Shown piece by piece: positions 7,517 through 15,495 of a stretch of 64,000 bases of DNA; within the stretch, counting starts at the first letter, position 1, and every line of letters begins with the position of its first letter. Below the pieces are notes generated by a model. That model was not told the origin of the DNA and did not search any database. It saw nothing but the letters and a program-made list of their open reading frames with translations. The position numbers and the translations under genes are program-made. Origin of the DNA: CALDSL01 sp039810245 (lineage in GTDB: Bacteria > Chloroflexota > Anaerolineae > Anaerolineales > Anaerolineaceae); contig JBDHWQ010000001.1 in assembly GCA_039810245.1 (NCBI GenBank), positions 186,001-250,000 of the forward strand, given 5' to 3'.

Positions 7517-9949
7517 TTAGCCAATTCTAACCTTGCGTAGTCGCAGGCTGTTGCTGACCACGAAAATGCTGCTGAAAGCCATCGCGCCGGCAGCCAGCAT
7601 GGGGTTCATCAGCCCGATCACTGCTACCGGGATGAGTATTACGTTGTAGAAGAAGGCCCAGAACATGTTTTGCTGGATGGTGCGCATGGTCTTGCGCGAT
7701 AAGGCGATGGCGCGCGGCACGCTGCGCAGGTCGCCGCTGATCAATGTGACCGGGGCGGCAGCCATAGCCACGTCGGTACCGGTGCCAATCGCCAGGCCTA
7801 CATCCGCCTGCGCCAGCGCCGGGGCATCGTTGATGCCGTCACCAACCATTGCCACCACTTTGCCGCTGCTTTGCAATTTTTTCACCTCGGCGGCTTTGCC
7901 TTCGGGCAGCACATCCGCCAGCACCACATCCACGCCCACCTGGCGTGCAATCGCCTCGGCGGTGCGCTGGTTGTCGCCGGTGATCATCGCCACCTGCAGG
8001 CCCATGCGGTGCAGCTCTTCAATCGCCTGTCGTGAGCCTTCTTTGACCGTGTCAGCCACAGCCACGGCGCCGCGCACCACGCCATCCAGCGAAACCAGCA
8101 TCACGGTCTTGGCCTCGGTTTGGTAGCGCTCGATGGCGCTCTCCAAACCGTTCAGGTGGTACCCGCGCGTGGCCATCATGCGCGGGCTGCCAACTGCCAC
8201 TTCGTAGCCTTCGACGCTGGCGCGCACGCCATGCCCCGCTTCGGCCGCGAAGCCCTGCGGATCACTGAGCGCCAGGCCGCGGTTGCCGGCTTCGGCCACC
8301 AGCGCTTCGGCGATGGGATGCTCGCTGCCTTTTTCGACCGAAGCCGCAAGGCGCAGCAGCTCATTTTCGCCGCCGGGAAAATCTCCGGCGCTGATATCGG
8401 TAACAGCCGGCTGGCCTCGGGTGATCGTGCCGGTCTTGTCCAGCACCACCATCTGCACCTTGCCGGCGCGTTCCAGCGCTGCACCAGAACGGAACAAAAT
8501 ACCCAGCTCAGCGCCCTTGCCAGTGCCAACCATCACTGCGGTAGGCGTGGCCAGGCCCATAGCGCACGGGCAGGCAATCACCAGCACCGCCACGGTATGG
8601 ATCAACGCGCGAGTAAGCACCGGCGCATTGGCATCCGGTAACAGCGCAGGCACGGCGAAAAACCATGCCAGGAAGGTCAGCGCGGCGATGGCCAGCACGA
8701 TGGGCACAAAGACCGCCGAGACGCGGTCAGCCAGCTCCTGGATAGGGGCTTTGCTCCCCTGTGCTTCTTCCACCAGGCGGATGATCTGCGCTAAAGCTGT
8801 CTCTCGCCCTACCCGTGTGGCCTCAAAGCGGATCAGACCCTGGCGGTTGAGTGTCGCGCCGGTGACCGGGTCGCCAGGGCCTTTTTCCACCGGCAGGCTC
8901 TCGCCAGTCAGCATCGATTCGTCTACTGTCGAGCGCCCATCGACTACCACGCCGTCCACCGGTACTTTTTCGCCCGGGCGCACGATGACCATATCACCCA
9001 CCAGCACTTCATCGATGGGCAAATCGCGCTCTTCGCCGTCACGTATCACGCGCGCCGTTTTGGCGCGTAGACCCATCAGCTTCTTGATCGCCTCGCTGGT
9101 GCGGCCTTTTGCACGCGCTTCGAGGAACTTGCCCAGGCGGATCAGGGTGATAATCACCGCCGCGGTTTCAAAGTACACTTCTTCCGACGGAGCGCCGAAG
9201 ATAGTCAGGATGACCGAATACAGGTAGGCCACGCTGGAACCCATAGCGATGAGCACGTCCATGTTGGCCGAGCCGTTGCGGATGGCCTTATACGCGCCGA
9301 TGTAATACTGTCGCGCCACGTAAAACTGCACCGGGGTGGCTAGCAGCATCAACAGCGGGTTCATCCACCGCGCGTGCGCCCATTCCATAGGCAGCACCAT
9401 CATGCTGCGCGCCATTGATAGGATGAACAGCGGCAGGGTGAAGATGACGCCAATGATCAACAAACGGCGCTGTTCGTTGATTTCGGCTTCGCGCGCCTGG
9501 GCTTCGGCGTCTTCCGCCTCACCGCCCAACTCCACGGCCTCAAAACCAGCTGCGCTGACCGCCCGGCGGATGTCCGCCTGGCTGACCAGGGTGGGAATGT
9601 AGCGCACGCGAGCGCGCTCGGTGGTCAGGCTCACCTGAGCAGACTCAACACCTTCCAGCCTGGCGATGGCCTTTTCCAACCGTGCGGCATCAGACGCGTC
9701 GCTCAAGCGCCGGATCATCAGGTCGGCTTCTCCTTCGGCTACGTCATAACCTGCGCGACGCACGCGCGTCACAATATCATCCAACGCGAGCTGCGCCGGG
9801 TCGAATGCTACCGTAGCGCGCTCGGAAGATAGGTTGACGCTCGCGGTTTCCACGCCGTCCAGCTTCTTCAGGTTGCGCTCGATGGTGGCGACGCAGTTTG
9901 CGCATGTCATACCGGTGATGGGTAATACAACCTGTTTGCTATCACTCAT
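7517..9949 (-). CDS. copA: Copper-exporting P1B-type ATPase
   Basis: 810 residues. The first heavy-metal domain has GMTCANC (Cys16, Cys19). The second (about 78-140) has the fold but no CxxC. Transmembrane segments follow, then the actuator TGES loop (348-351), the CPC metal-transport motif (460-462), DKTGTIT phosphorylation motif (Asp504), the SEHPIAEA motif (His544-Pro545) and a GDGINDAPALAQADVG hinge. It pumps Cu(I) out of the cytosol at the expense of ATP. It is the last gene of csoR-copZ-copA. Loss of cysteines in one of two N-terminal metal domains probably affects regulation rather than transport. Confidence 0.95.
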   Translation of the reverse strand: MSDSKQVVLPITGMTCANCVATIERNLKKLDGVETASVNLSSERATVAFDPAQLALDDIVTRVRRAGYDVAEGEADLMIRRLSDASDAARLEKAIARLEGVESAQVSLTTERARVRYIPTLVSQADIRRAVSAAGFEAVELGGEAEDAEAQAREAEINEQRRLLIIGVIFTLPLFILSMARSMMVLPMEWAHARWMNPLLMLLATPVQFYVARQYYIGAYKAIRNGSANMDVLIAMGSSVAYLYSVILTIFGAPSEEVYFETAAVIITLIRLGKFLEARAKGRTSEAIKKLMGLRAKTARVIRDGEERDLPIDEVLVGDMVIVRPGEKVPVDGVVVDGRSTVDESMLTGESLPVEKGPGDPVTGATLNRQGLIRFEATRVGRETALAQIIRLVEEAQGSKAPIQELADRVSAVFVPIVLAIAALTFLAWFFAVPALLPDANAPVLTRALIHTVAVLVIACPCAMGLATPTAVMVGTGKGAELGILFRSGAALERAGKVQMVVLDKTGTITRGQPAVTDISAGDFPGGENELLRLAASVEKGSEHPIAEALVAEAGNRGLALSDPQGFAAEAGHGVRASVEGYEVAVGSPRMMATRGYHLNGLESAIERYQTEAKTVMLVSLDGVVRGAVAVADTVKEGSRQAIEELHRMGLQVAMITGDNQRTAEAIARQVGVDVVLADVLPEGKAAEVKKLQSSGKVVAMVGDGINDAPALAQADVGLAIGTGTDVAMAAAPVTLISGDLRSVPRAIALSRKTMRTIQQNMFWAFFYNVILIPVAVIGLMNPMLAAGAMAFSSIFVVSNSLRLRKVRIG

Positions 9950-9971
9950 ATCAACCTCTAATCAAAAGAAG

Positions 9972-10006
9972 AAACCGCGCGGAGCAAGCAAGTTTCCCCC
10001 GCGCGG
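9972..10006 (-). terminator. Hairpin with T-rich tail between copZ and copA, possible attenuator
   Basis: CCGCGCGG at 9975-9982 pairs with CCGCGCGG at 9999-10006. On the minus strand the stem is followed by TTTCTTCTTTT. It sits inside the operon, between the copZ stop and copA start, so a partial terminator that makes copZ more abundant than copA is likely. Confidence 0.6.
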
Positions 10007-10027
10007 CTCCTGGTGATGGAAAATACG

Positions 10028-10234
10028 TTATTTTGCGGCCGGGTAATTAATCTCGGCCAAAAGATCTTCAATTTTACCTTCGGTCGCAGGTGGTTCGAAT
10101 GTAACCTTGACCTGCTTGCTCGTCTCGTCGGCTTCCACGGACTGAACGCCGGCCAGGTCCTGCAACTCGGTTTTGATGGTGTGGACGCAGTGCTTGCACG
10201 AAATGTTGGGAACGGTATAGGTGACGGAAGTCAT
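10028..10234 (-). CDS. copZ: Copper chaperone, heavy-metal-associated domain protein
   Basis: 68 residues, a single HMA ferredoxin-like domain. The metal site is ISCKHC (Cys13, Cys16), in place of the commoner MTCxxC. It binds Cu(I) in the cytosol and hands it to CopA and possibly CsoR. Its gene lies 24 bases after csoR and before copA. GAGGAGAGA precedes the ATG. The histidine between the cysteines is seen in several copper chaperones. Confidence 0.9.
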   Translation of the reverse strand: MTSVTYTVPNISCKHCVHTIKTELQDLAGVQSVEADETSKQVKVTFEPPATEGKIEDLLAEINYPAAK

Positions 10235-10258
10235 GGGGGTTCTCTCCTCTGGGAAAAA

Positions 10259-10534
10259 TCAGGTTGAAATCTTATTCGCCGCGTCAAAAACCTCGGCGAT
10301 TTCACGCAATACACGCTCGCGTTCCGCCGGATCGTCGCCGCGCACGGCAGTGATCAGGCAGGAATTGAGGTGATTATCGAGGATCATGCCGCTGACTTTA
10401 TTCAGCGCCGATTGCACCGCCTGGATCTGGCGGATGACATCGATGCAGTATACGTCTTCATCCAGCATTCGCTCAATGCCGCGGATGTGTCCTTCGATTG
10501 TCTTCAATCTGGCGGTTGCTTCTGAAGTTGCCAT
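10259..10534 (-). CDS. csoR: CsoR family copper-sensing repressor
   Basis: 91 residues, all-helical. The Cu(I) ligand set Cys30, His55, Cys59 (VYCIDV, DNHLNSC) matches the CsoR C-H-C pattern, as opposed to the RcnR or formaldehyde-sensing FrmR sets. Apo-protein represses the copper operon and copper binding releases DNA. It is the first gene of csoR-copZ-copA. A GC-rich palindrome of CsoR-operator type starts 13 bases upstream of the ATG and overlaps the expected transcription start, so autoregulation is very likely. Confidence 0.93.
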   Translation of the reverse strand: MATSEATARLKTIEGHIRGIERMLDEDVYCIDVIRQIQAVQSALNKVSGMILDNHLNSCLITAVRGDDPAERERVLREIAEVFDAANKIST

Positions 10535-10546
10535 CGTATTTCCTTA

Positions 10547-10573
10547 TTACCCCCCCCGGGTGGGGGGGAGTAA
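10547..10573. promoter_or_regulatory. CsoR-type operator palindrome
   Basis: TTAC at 10547-10550 mirrors GTAA at 10570-10573. Between them is a run of eight C, GGG, T and seven G. CsoR operators are GC-rich inverted repeats of this kind with TA-containing ends. It lies between the csoR -10 box and start codon, where bound repressor would block transcription. Confidence 0.8.
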
Positions 10574-10577
10574 ATAT

Positions 10578-10605
10578 ATTTTACCAGAATGCTCCGATTT
10601 GTCAA
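10578..10605 (-). promoter_or_regulatory. Promoter of csoR-copZ-copA
   Basis: On the minus strand, TTGACA (plus 10600-10605), a 16-base spacer and TAAAAT (10578-10583). The operator begins 4 bases downstream of the -10 box. Confidence 0.75.
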
Positions 10606-10631
10606 GGCCGCGTGTTCCCCCACCCCACGGC

Positions 10632-10660
10632 TTGACACTTCGCACGTTTCTTCCTACCAT
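10632..10660 (+). promoter_or_regulatory. Candidate promoter of the tlpA-like gene
   Basis: TTGACA (10632-10637), a 17-base spacer and TACCAT (10655-10660), only 11 bases before the ATG at 10672. If used, the transcript would be nearly leaderless. No clear Shine-Dalgarno precedes the ATG, which fits. Confidence 0.45.
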
Positions 10661-10671
10661 TAAAGAACGCC

Positions 10672-11229
10672 ATGAAAACACTGCCAAAATACTGGACGCT
10701 GATTTCCATCGCGGTTCTGCTGCTCGCCGCGGGATGGATCGCTTTCACCGCGCGTACTGCTCCGCAAGGCACGCAGGGGCGTATCCCCGCGCCACAGCCC
10801 GGTTTCCTGGCCCCGGATTTTACCCTGGCCACCCTGGATGGAGGCAGCCTGCGGCTGAGCGAGCTGCGCGGCAAACCCGTGCTGCTCAACTTCTGGGCTT
10901 CGTGGTGCGCGCCATGCAAAGCTGAAATGCCGGCCATGCAGCGTGTGTATGCCGAGTACCGGGATGCCGGGCTCACCATCCTGGCCGTGAATGCCACGCA
11001 TCAGGACACCCTGTCCGCAGCCGGCGCGTTTGCCGCCGATCGCGGGTTGACCTTTCCCATCCTCACCGACGTGGATGGCAGCACGGGCGCGCTGTACAAG
11101 GTACGCGCGCTGCCCACCACCTTCTTCATTGACGCCGATGGCAATATCGTCGATATGATCATTGGCGGGCCAATGTCCGAAGCGCTGCTGCGCGCCGAAG
11201 TGCAGGACCTGCTCGACGAGGTGCCCTGA
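10672..11229 (+). CDS. Membrane-anchored TlpA/ResA-like thiol-disulfide oxidoreductase
   Basis: 185 residues. Residues 9-26 form an N-terminal signal anchor, so the thioredoxin domain faces outside. The active site is FWASWCAPC (Cys79, Cys82), and the cis-proline region is ALPTTFFID. ResA/TlpA proteins reduce disulfides in extracytoplasmic proteins such as apocytochromes. The stop overlaps the start of the next gene by one base, and the partner is an Lgt-like membrane protein. The divergent copper operon is adjacent, but no operator was seen on this side. Confidence 0.85.
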   Translation: MKTLPKYWTLISIAVLLLAAGWIAFTARTAPQGTQGRIPAPQPGFLAPDFTLATLDGGSLRLSELRGKPVLLNFWASWCAPCKAEMPAMQRVYAEYRDAGLTILAVNATHQDTLSAAGAFAADRGLTFPILTDVDGSTGALYKVRALPTTFFIDADGNIVDMIIGGPMSEALLRAEVQDLLDEVP

Positions 11230-11954
11230 TGCTGCCCACCGTGCACATTGGCCCGCTGACCCTGCCCACTGGCGGGCTGATCCTGCTGCTGGCGGTGTGG
11301 ATTGGCCTGGCGCGCGCAGAAAAGACCGCTCCGCGCGCCGGAGTGGCTCCGGACCAGTTCTATAACCTGGCGCTGGTTATGATCATCGCCGGGCTGATCG
11401 GCGCGCGGCTGGGCTATGCTGCGCGCCATCTGAGCGCCTTTCTCGCCAGCCCGGGCAGCGTGCTGTCCCTCTCAGCGCAGATGCTGAGCAGCTTCGATGG
11501 CATCCTTGTCGCCGCCCTGGCCGGAATTGTCTATGCGCAAAGGGTCAAAATACCCCTGGCCGGCGCGGCGGATGCGCTGGCCCCGGCACTGGCGATTCTG
11601 ATGGTGGGTATTCACATCTCGGCACTGGCCTCCGGCAGCGCTTTTGGCACGCCCACCCGGCTGCCGTGGGGGATTCCGCTGTGGGGCGCGCTGCGCCACC
11701 CCACCCAGCTCTATGAAACCGTTGCGGCGCTGCTGATCCTGCTCGCTATCTGGCCGCGCGCATCCGCCGGCTGGGCGCCAGGCGTGCGTTTTCTTATTTT
11801 GGCGGCGCTTACCGCGCTGGCTCGCCTGGTGCTGGAATATTTCCGCGCGGATTGCATAACACTGGCGGGAGGTTTGCGCGCGGCTCAATTAGCAGCGTTT
11901 GCCATCCTGGCGGTTTGCCTGGCGCTCATCCCCCGGCTGCAGAAAAAATCCTGA
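11229..11954 (+). CDS. Lgt-like polytopic membrane protein with a degenerate active site
   Basis: 241 residues with about seven hydrophobic segments. GARLGYAA and RHPTQLYE match signature segments of prolipoprotein diacylglyceryl transferase. Two Lgt hallmarks are missing: the HGG loop is SSFDGILVA, and the GRxxNFxNxE segment is GIHISALASGSAFG. Transfer of diacylglycerol to lipoproteins is therefore doubtful. It is translationally coupled (TGATG overlap) to the TlpA-like gene, so a role in membrane redox or thiol chemistry is a plausible inference. A true Lgt is probably encoded elsewhere, because this window holds a lipoprotein at 52675. Confidence 0.7.
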   Translation: MLPTVHIGPLTLPTGGLILLLAVWIGLARAEKTAPRAGVAPDQFYNLALVMIIAGLIGARLGYAARHLSAFLASPGSVLSLSAQMLSSFDGILVAALAGIVYAQRVKIPLAGAADALAPALAILMVGIHISALASGSAFGTPTRLPWGIPLWGALRHPTQLYETVAALLILLAIWPRASAGWAPGVRFLILAALTALARLVLEYFRADCITLAGGLRAAQLAAFAILAVCLALIPRLQKKS

Positions 11955-11966
11955 AAGGACCAAAGT

Positions 11967-12320
11967 ATGGACCAGATCTTTATTCGCAACATCCTCGCGC
12001 GCGGTGTCATCGGCATCTCCGACCGGGAGCGCGAACACCCGCAGGACATCCTGGTGAATGTGACGCTGCTGACCGATATCCGTCACGCCGGGACGACCGA
12101 CCGCCTGGAAGACACGATTAACTACAGTACGGTGGCAAAACTGGTGCTGGCCACTGTCGAAAAATCAAAGCGCTATACCGTGGAAGCGCTGGCAACCGAT
12201 CTGGCCGGCCTGCTGATGGGTGAGTATCCGGTGGATGGCGTGCTCATCCGCGTGGAAAAGCCCGGCGCAGTGCGTTTCACCCAATCGGTGGGCGTGGAGA
12301 TTGAACGCTACCGGGAATAG
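11967..12320 (+). CDS. folB: Dihydroneopterin aldolase
   Basis: 117 residues, the standard length. It begins MDQIFIRNILARGVIGISDRER, with the conserved G-x-x-G-x-x-x-x-E pattern, and carries DTINYSTV, the SFESRYTVEALA-equivalent KRYTVEAL (catalytic Lys/Tyr region) and VRIEKPGA-like VLIRVEKPGAV. It cleaves 7,8-dihydroneopterin in folate synthesis. It is third in a plus-strand run after the Lgt-like gene (12-base gap, GAAAGGA before the ATG) and converges on folE, the first enzyme of the same pathway. Confidence 0.92.
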   Translation: MDQIFIRNILARGVIGISDREREHPQDILVNVTLLTDIRHAGTTDRLEDTINYSTVAKLVLATVEKSKRYTVEALATDLAGLLMGEYPVDGVLIRVEKPGAVRFTQSVGVEIERYRE

Positions 12321-12327
12321 CGAAGGG

Positions 12328-12960
12328 TTACAGGTGAAACGGCTCAGATGAGCGCGAGATGCTGTCGAGGAATTCCATGCGCACCATCATATCCTCGCGG
12401 AACGCGCCCACCATGGCCGAGGTGGTCATGCGCGCGTCATGCTTTTTGACCCCGCGCATGGCCGAGCACATGTGCAGGGATTCCACCACCACTGCCACGC
12501 CACCCGGGTGCAGCAGCGTATTGAGGAAATCGGCGATCTGGCGCGTCATGCGCTCCTGCACCTGCAGGCGGCGCGCGAACAGGTCTACCACGCGCGGGAT
12601 CTTCGACAGGCCAATTACCCGCCCGCGCGGAATATACGCCACATGTGCACGCCCCATAAAAGGCAGCATGTGGTGCTCGCACAGGCTGTAAAATTCGATA
12701 TCCCGCACGATGACCATTTCATCGTAATCCACATCGAATAATGCATCGTTGACCAGAGCCACCGGGTCGGTGCGATAGCCGGCCAGCAGCTCTTCATACA
12801 TGCGCGCCATGCGGTCGGGCGTATCCACCAGACCTTCACGCAGCGGGTCTTCACCAAAGGCGGTCAGCATCTTTTCCACTGCGGCACGGATGGTATTCTG
12901 GTCAATCTCCGGGCTATTAATCAGGTTGGCTGCGCGGTACAGGGCATCATCATCGGTCAT
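12328..12960 (-). CDS. folE: GTP cyclohydrolase I
   Basis: 210 residues from ATG 12960, chosen over a TTG at 12981 because AGAAG lies about 9 bases upstream. The zinc-site residues are in SLCEHHMLPF and MCSAMRG, and IGLSKIPRVVDLFARRLQVQE is the standard family segment. It converts GTP to dihydroneopterin triphosphate, the first step toward folate. The gene follows the prenyl synthase by 24 bases on the minus strand and faces folB, so two folate genes meet tail to tail. Confidence 0.95.
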   Translation of the reverse strand: MTDDDALYRAANLINSPEIDQNTIRAAVEKMLTAFGEDPLREGLVDTPDRMARMYEELLAGYRTDPVALVNDALFDVDYDEMVIVRDIEFYSLCEHHMLPFMGRAHVAYIPRGRVIGLSKIPRVVDLFARRLQVQERMTRQIADFLNTLLHPGGVAVVVESLHMCSAMRGVKKHDARMTTSAMVGAFREDMMVRMEFLDSISRSSEPFHL

Positions 12961-12984
12961 AACGATTACTTCTTTCAACAAAGT

Positions 12985-14001
12985 TTAGTTTTTGCGGCCA
13001 AGCAGGCTTTCCGCCAGCTCGCGCAGCGCGTCTGCCATGGGGTTGTCCCCCGCGGCCTGCTCCAGCGCAGAAAGGGCTTCACTGGTCAGGCGGGCGGCAG
13101 TTTGCTCGGTGTAGGTCTGCGCGCCTTCTTCCACCAACTGCTGTGCCAGGGCAGCCACTTCTTCAGGCTGCACGTTGCCACGCTGCCAGCGCACGGCAAA
13201 TACGCCTTTTTGCTCCAGGCCAAACAACACCGGCAGCGACTTCTTCCCTGCCACCAGATCGCTTTCGGTCGATTTTCCCGTTAACGCCGAATCACCCCAA
13301 ATGCCCAGCCAGTCGTCCAGCACCTGGAAGGCCAGCCCCAGGGAAACACCGAATTTGCGAAACGCTGCGCGGCGCTCTTCCCCCGCGCCGGCGGCAAACG
13401 CGCCCAGCTCGACGCAGCAGCCCAGCAGCGCGGCTGTTTTGCCGCGGATCATGGGCCAGTAATCGGCCAGCGCCAGGTCGCTGCGCTGCTCATAAGAAAG
13501 GTCGAGGTACTGGCCCTCGGTAAGTGCCATGCAGGTTTCATCCAGCACGCGCGCGGCTTCCATCACGACTGCGGCGGAATGGGTCTTTTCCAGTGCATAG
13601 ATGGCACGGTGCGCCAGGGTAAACATCACATCGCCCGCGTTGATGGCCTGCGCCGTGCCGCACTGCACCCACAGCGTGGGCCGGCCGCGGCGCAGCGGGC
13701 TGCCATCCTGAATATCGTCGTGGATGAGCGAGAAATTGTGCACATATTCTACCGCCGAGGCCGCCGGAAGCGCGGCGCGCCAGTCGCCGCCCGCCGCGGC
13801 CGCGCTAATCAGCACCAGCAGCGGGCGAATACGCTTGCCCTGCGCATCCGGGCCGGCGCCCTCGCCCACCCAACCCATATGATACGCCAGCATGCGGCGC
13901 AGCTCCGTGTGGCGCGTGGGCAGCAGGTCGGCCAGGTCTTGCTCCAGCTTGCGCTCGATTTCGGGACGCATCTCAGCGATCAAAACCTGCAATCCAGTCA
14001 T
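12985..14001 (-). CDS. Polyprenyl diphosphate synthase (trans-prenyltransferase)
   Basis: 338 residues. The first aspartate-rich motif is HDDIQDGSPLRRGRPT and the second is DDWLGIWGD. The latter lacks the last Asp of DDxxD at the expected place but keeps acidic residues. The enzyme condenses isopentenyl diphosphate with allylic diphosphates. Chain length cannot be told (geranyl, farnesyl or geranylgeranyl). It lies 5 bases after fni, the isomerase that makes its allylic primer, so both act in isoprenoid synthesis from one transcript. Confidence 0.88.
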   Translation of the reverse strand: MTGLQVLIAEMRPEIERKLEQDLADLLPTRHTELRRMLAYHMGWVGEGAGPDAQGKRIRPLLVLISAAAAGGDWRAALPAASAVEYVHNFSLIHDDIQDGSPLRRGRPTLWVQCGTAQAINAGDVMFTLAHRAIYALEKTHSAAVVMEAARVLDETCMALTEGQYLDLSYEQRSDLALADYWPMIRGKTAALLGCCVELGAFAAGAGEERRAAFRKFGVSLGLAFQVLDDWLGIWGDSALTGKSTESDLVAGKKSLPVLFGLEQKGVFAVRWQRGNVQPEEVAALAQQLVEEGAQTYTEQTAARLTSEALSALEQAAGDNPMADALRELAESLLGRKN

Positions 14002-14006
14002 TTGCG

Positions 14007-15038
14007 TTACCCCACCTTTACCAGCGGCGTGTTACGCAGGTGTTCCAGGTCGGCGGCGCCCACGCCAAACATGCAAATTTGCAGCTCGCGGCGCACTTCC
14101 GCGATCACTCCCAGCACTTCTTCAACCGATATCGCCGCGGCTTTCAGGAACGGGCCGGCCATGCCGCCCAACCGCGCCCCCAGCGCAATGCTCATGGCGA
14201 TGTCCACACCGTCGCGCAGCCCGCCGGAAGCAAATACCAGCAGCTCGGGCGCAGCCTCGCGCACCATCTGGATCGAATCGCTGGTAGGGATGCCCCAGCC
14301 GCGGAATGCTGCCGCCACGCGCGCCTGGCGCGCATCTTGGATGCGATAGCGCTCCACCTGCGACCAGCTTGTGCCGCCCGCGCCGGCCACGTCGATGGCC
14401 TGCACGCCGGCATCCGCAAGCTGGCGCGCGGCGCGACCCGAAAAGCCCCAGCCAACCTCTTTCGCCACCACTGGCACTGGCAGCGCGCGACAAACCGTCT
14501 CAACGCGGCGCAGCAACCCGGAAAAACGCGTATCGCCTTCCGGCTGCACCGCTTCCTGCATCGAATTGAAGTGCAGGATCAGAGCATCCGCTTCGACCAT
14601 ATCTACCGCGCGTTTGCAGTGTTCTATGTTGTAACCATAATTGAGCTGCACCGCGCCCAGGTTTGCGAACAGCAGGATGTTGGGAGCAAAACGGCGCACC
14701 TGGAATGTGGCCGTCAGCGAGGGGTCTTCCAGGGCAGCGCGCTGCGAGCCAAGACCCATGGCAATACCGGCCATCTGCGCAGCTTCAGCCAGAAACCGGT
14801 TAATCTGCGCGGCCTGGGCGGTGCCACCGGTCATCGAGGAAATCAGCAGCGGAGCCTGCACGCGACGGCCGAATATCTCCTGGCCCAGGTCCACCTGGTC
14901 GAGATCCAACTCGGGCAGCGCCTGGTGGATAAAACGATAGCGTTCGAACCCGGTCGTCAGGCCTGAGCGTACGTCTTCTTCCAGATTGATGCGGATGTGG
15001 TCCGCTTTGCGTGAGGAGGTGCTTGAGTCGTCTGTCAT
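14007..15038 (-). CDS. fni: Isopentenyl-diphosphate delta-isomerase, type 2 (FMN-dependent)
   Basis: 343 residues. The family N-terminus RKADHIRI (about 10-17), the SSMTGG flavin loop, LGSQR, HFNSMQEAVQPEGD with the catalytic Gln/Glu, KEVGWGFS and VAGAGGTSW are all present. It isomerises isopentenyl and dimethylallyl diphosphate using reduced FMN. It is the first gene of fni-prenyl synthase-folE. Type 2 isomerases commonly accompany a mevalonate pathway; a GHMP kinase of unknown specificity occurs at 51489. Confidence 0.95.
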   Translation of the reverse strand: MTDDSSTSSRKADHIRINLEEDVRSGLTTGFERYRFIHQALPELDLDQVDLGQEIFGRRVQAPLLISSMTGGTAQAAQINRFLAEAAQMAGIAMGLGSQRAALEDPSLTATFQVRRFAPNILLFANLGAVQLNYGYNIEHCKRAVDMVEADALILHFNSMQEAVQPEGDTRFSGLLRRVETVCRALPVPVVAKEVGWGFSGRAARQLADAGVQAIDVAGAGGTSWSQVERYRIQDARQARVAAAFRGWGIPTSDSIQMVREAAPELLVFASGGLRDGVDIAMSIALGARLGGMAGPFLKAAAISVEEVLGVIAEVRRELQICMFGVGAADLEHLRNTPLVKVG

Positions 15039-15100
15039 ATTCTCGAATGACCTCAGTCTCCTGCCGCGCGCTCACTCCTGGCCGCGGCGAACAATGGAAT

Positions 15101-15109
15101 AGTATACCA
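15101..15109 (-). promoter_or_regulatory. Candidate extended -10 promoter of fni
   Basis: The minus strand reads TGGTATACT, an extended -10 element, about 63 bases before the fni ATG. No convincing -35 box was found. Confidence 0.5.
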
Positions 15110-15127
15110 GAGAACCCATGCCGGCGA

Positions 15128-15157
15128 TTGACACAAAGCGCCGGAAACCGTTACAAT
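15128..15157 (+). promoter_or_regulatory. Promoter of the acyl carrier protein gene
   Basis: TTGACA (15128-15133), an 18-base spacer and TACAAT (15152-15157), followed 43 bases later by the GTG start with CGGAGG at 15186-15191. Confidence 0.75.
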
Positions 15158-15199
15158 ACATCGAGCCCAAGTACTCATCCCAAACCGGAGGATTGCCCC

Positions 15200-15439
15200 G
15201 TGAATGATACGTTAGAAGCTGTGAAGTCCGTCATCGGTGACGTGCTCAAGATCGATACCAATGACATCCGCCTGGATACCCGTTTCATTGAAGACCTGAA
15301 AGCCGATTCGATGGACCAGTTTTTCCTGATTGACGGCTTTTGCGAGAAGTTTGATATTGCGATTTCGGATGAGGATGCGCGCAACATCCGTACCGTGTCG
15401 GATGCCGTCAGCTACATTGACGGCCACAAAAAGGCATAA
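15200..15439 (+). CDS. acpP: Acyl carrier protein
   Basis: 79 residues from the GTG at 15200, which has CGGAGG 8 bases upstream. The phosphopantetheine attachment serine is in the KADSMDQ motif (canonical DSL becomes DSM), and the protein is acidic with the four-helix ACP pattern. It carries acyl chains for fatty-acid synthesis. It stands alone between its own promoter and a strong terminator, away from fab genes. The DSMDQFFLIDGFCEKF segment diverges from canonical DSLDTVELVMALEEEF, so an ACP for a specialised pathway cannot be excluded. Confidence 0.9.
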   Translation: MNDTLEAVKSVIGDVLKIDTNDIRLDTRFIEDLKADSMDQFFLIDGFCEKFDIAISDEDARNIRTVSDAVSYIDGHKKA

Positions 15440-15447
15440 TTGCATCG

Positions 15448-15480
15448 AAAAAGGGTATGCCCGGTGGCATACCCTTTTTT
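15448..15480. terminator. Bidirectional terminator between acpP and sucD
   Basis: A perfect 14-bp stem (15448-15461 with 15466-15479) has a CGGT tetraloop, an A-tract on the left and a T-tract on the right. It serves the convergent acpP and sucD genes. Confidence 0.92.
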
Positions 15481-15495
15481 CCTATCCTCAGAAAT

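Noticed and set aside
10550..10570. Run of C and G as a sequencing or assembly artefact
   Set aside because: It is framed by matching TTAC and GTAA ends and sits exactly between the -10 box and start of csoR, as a CsoR operator should.
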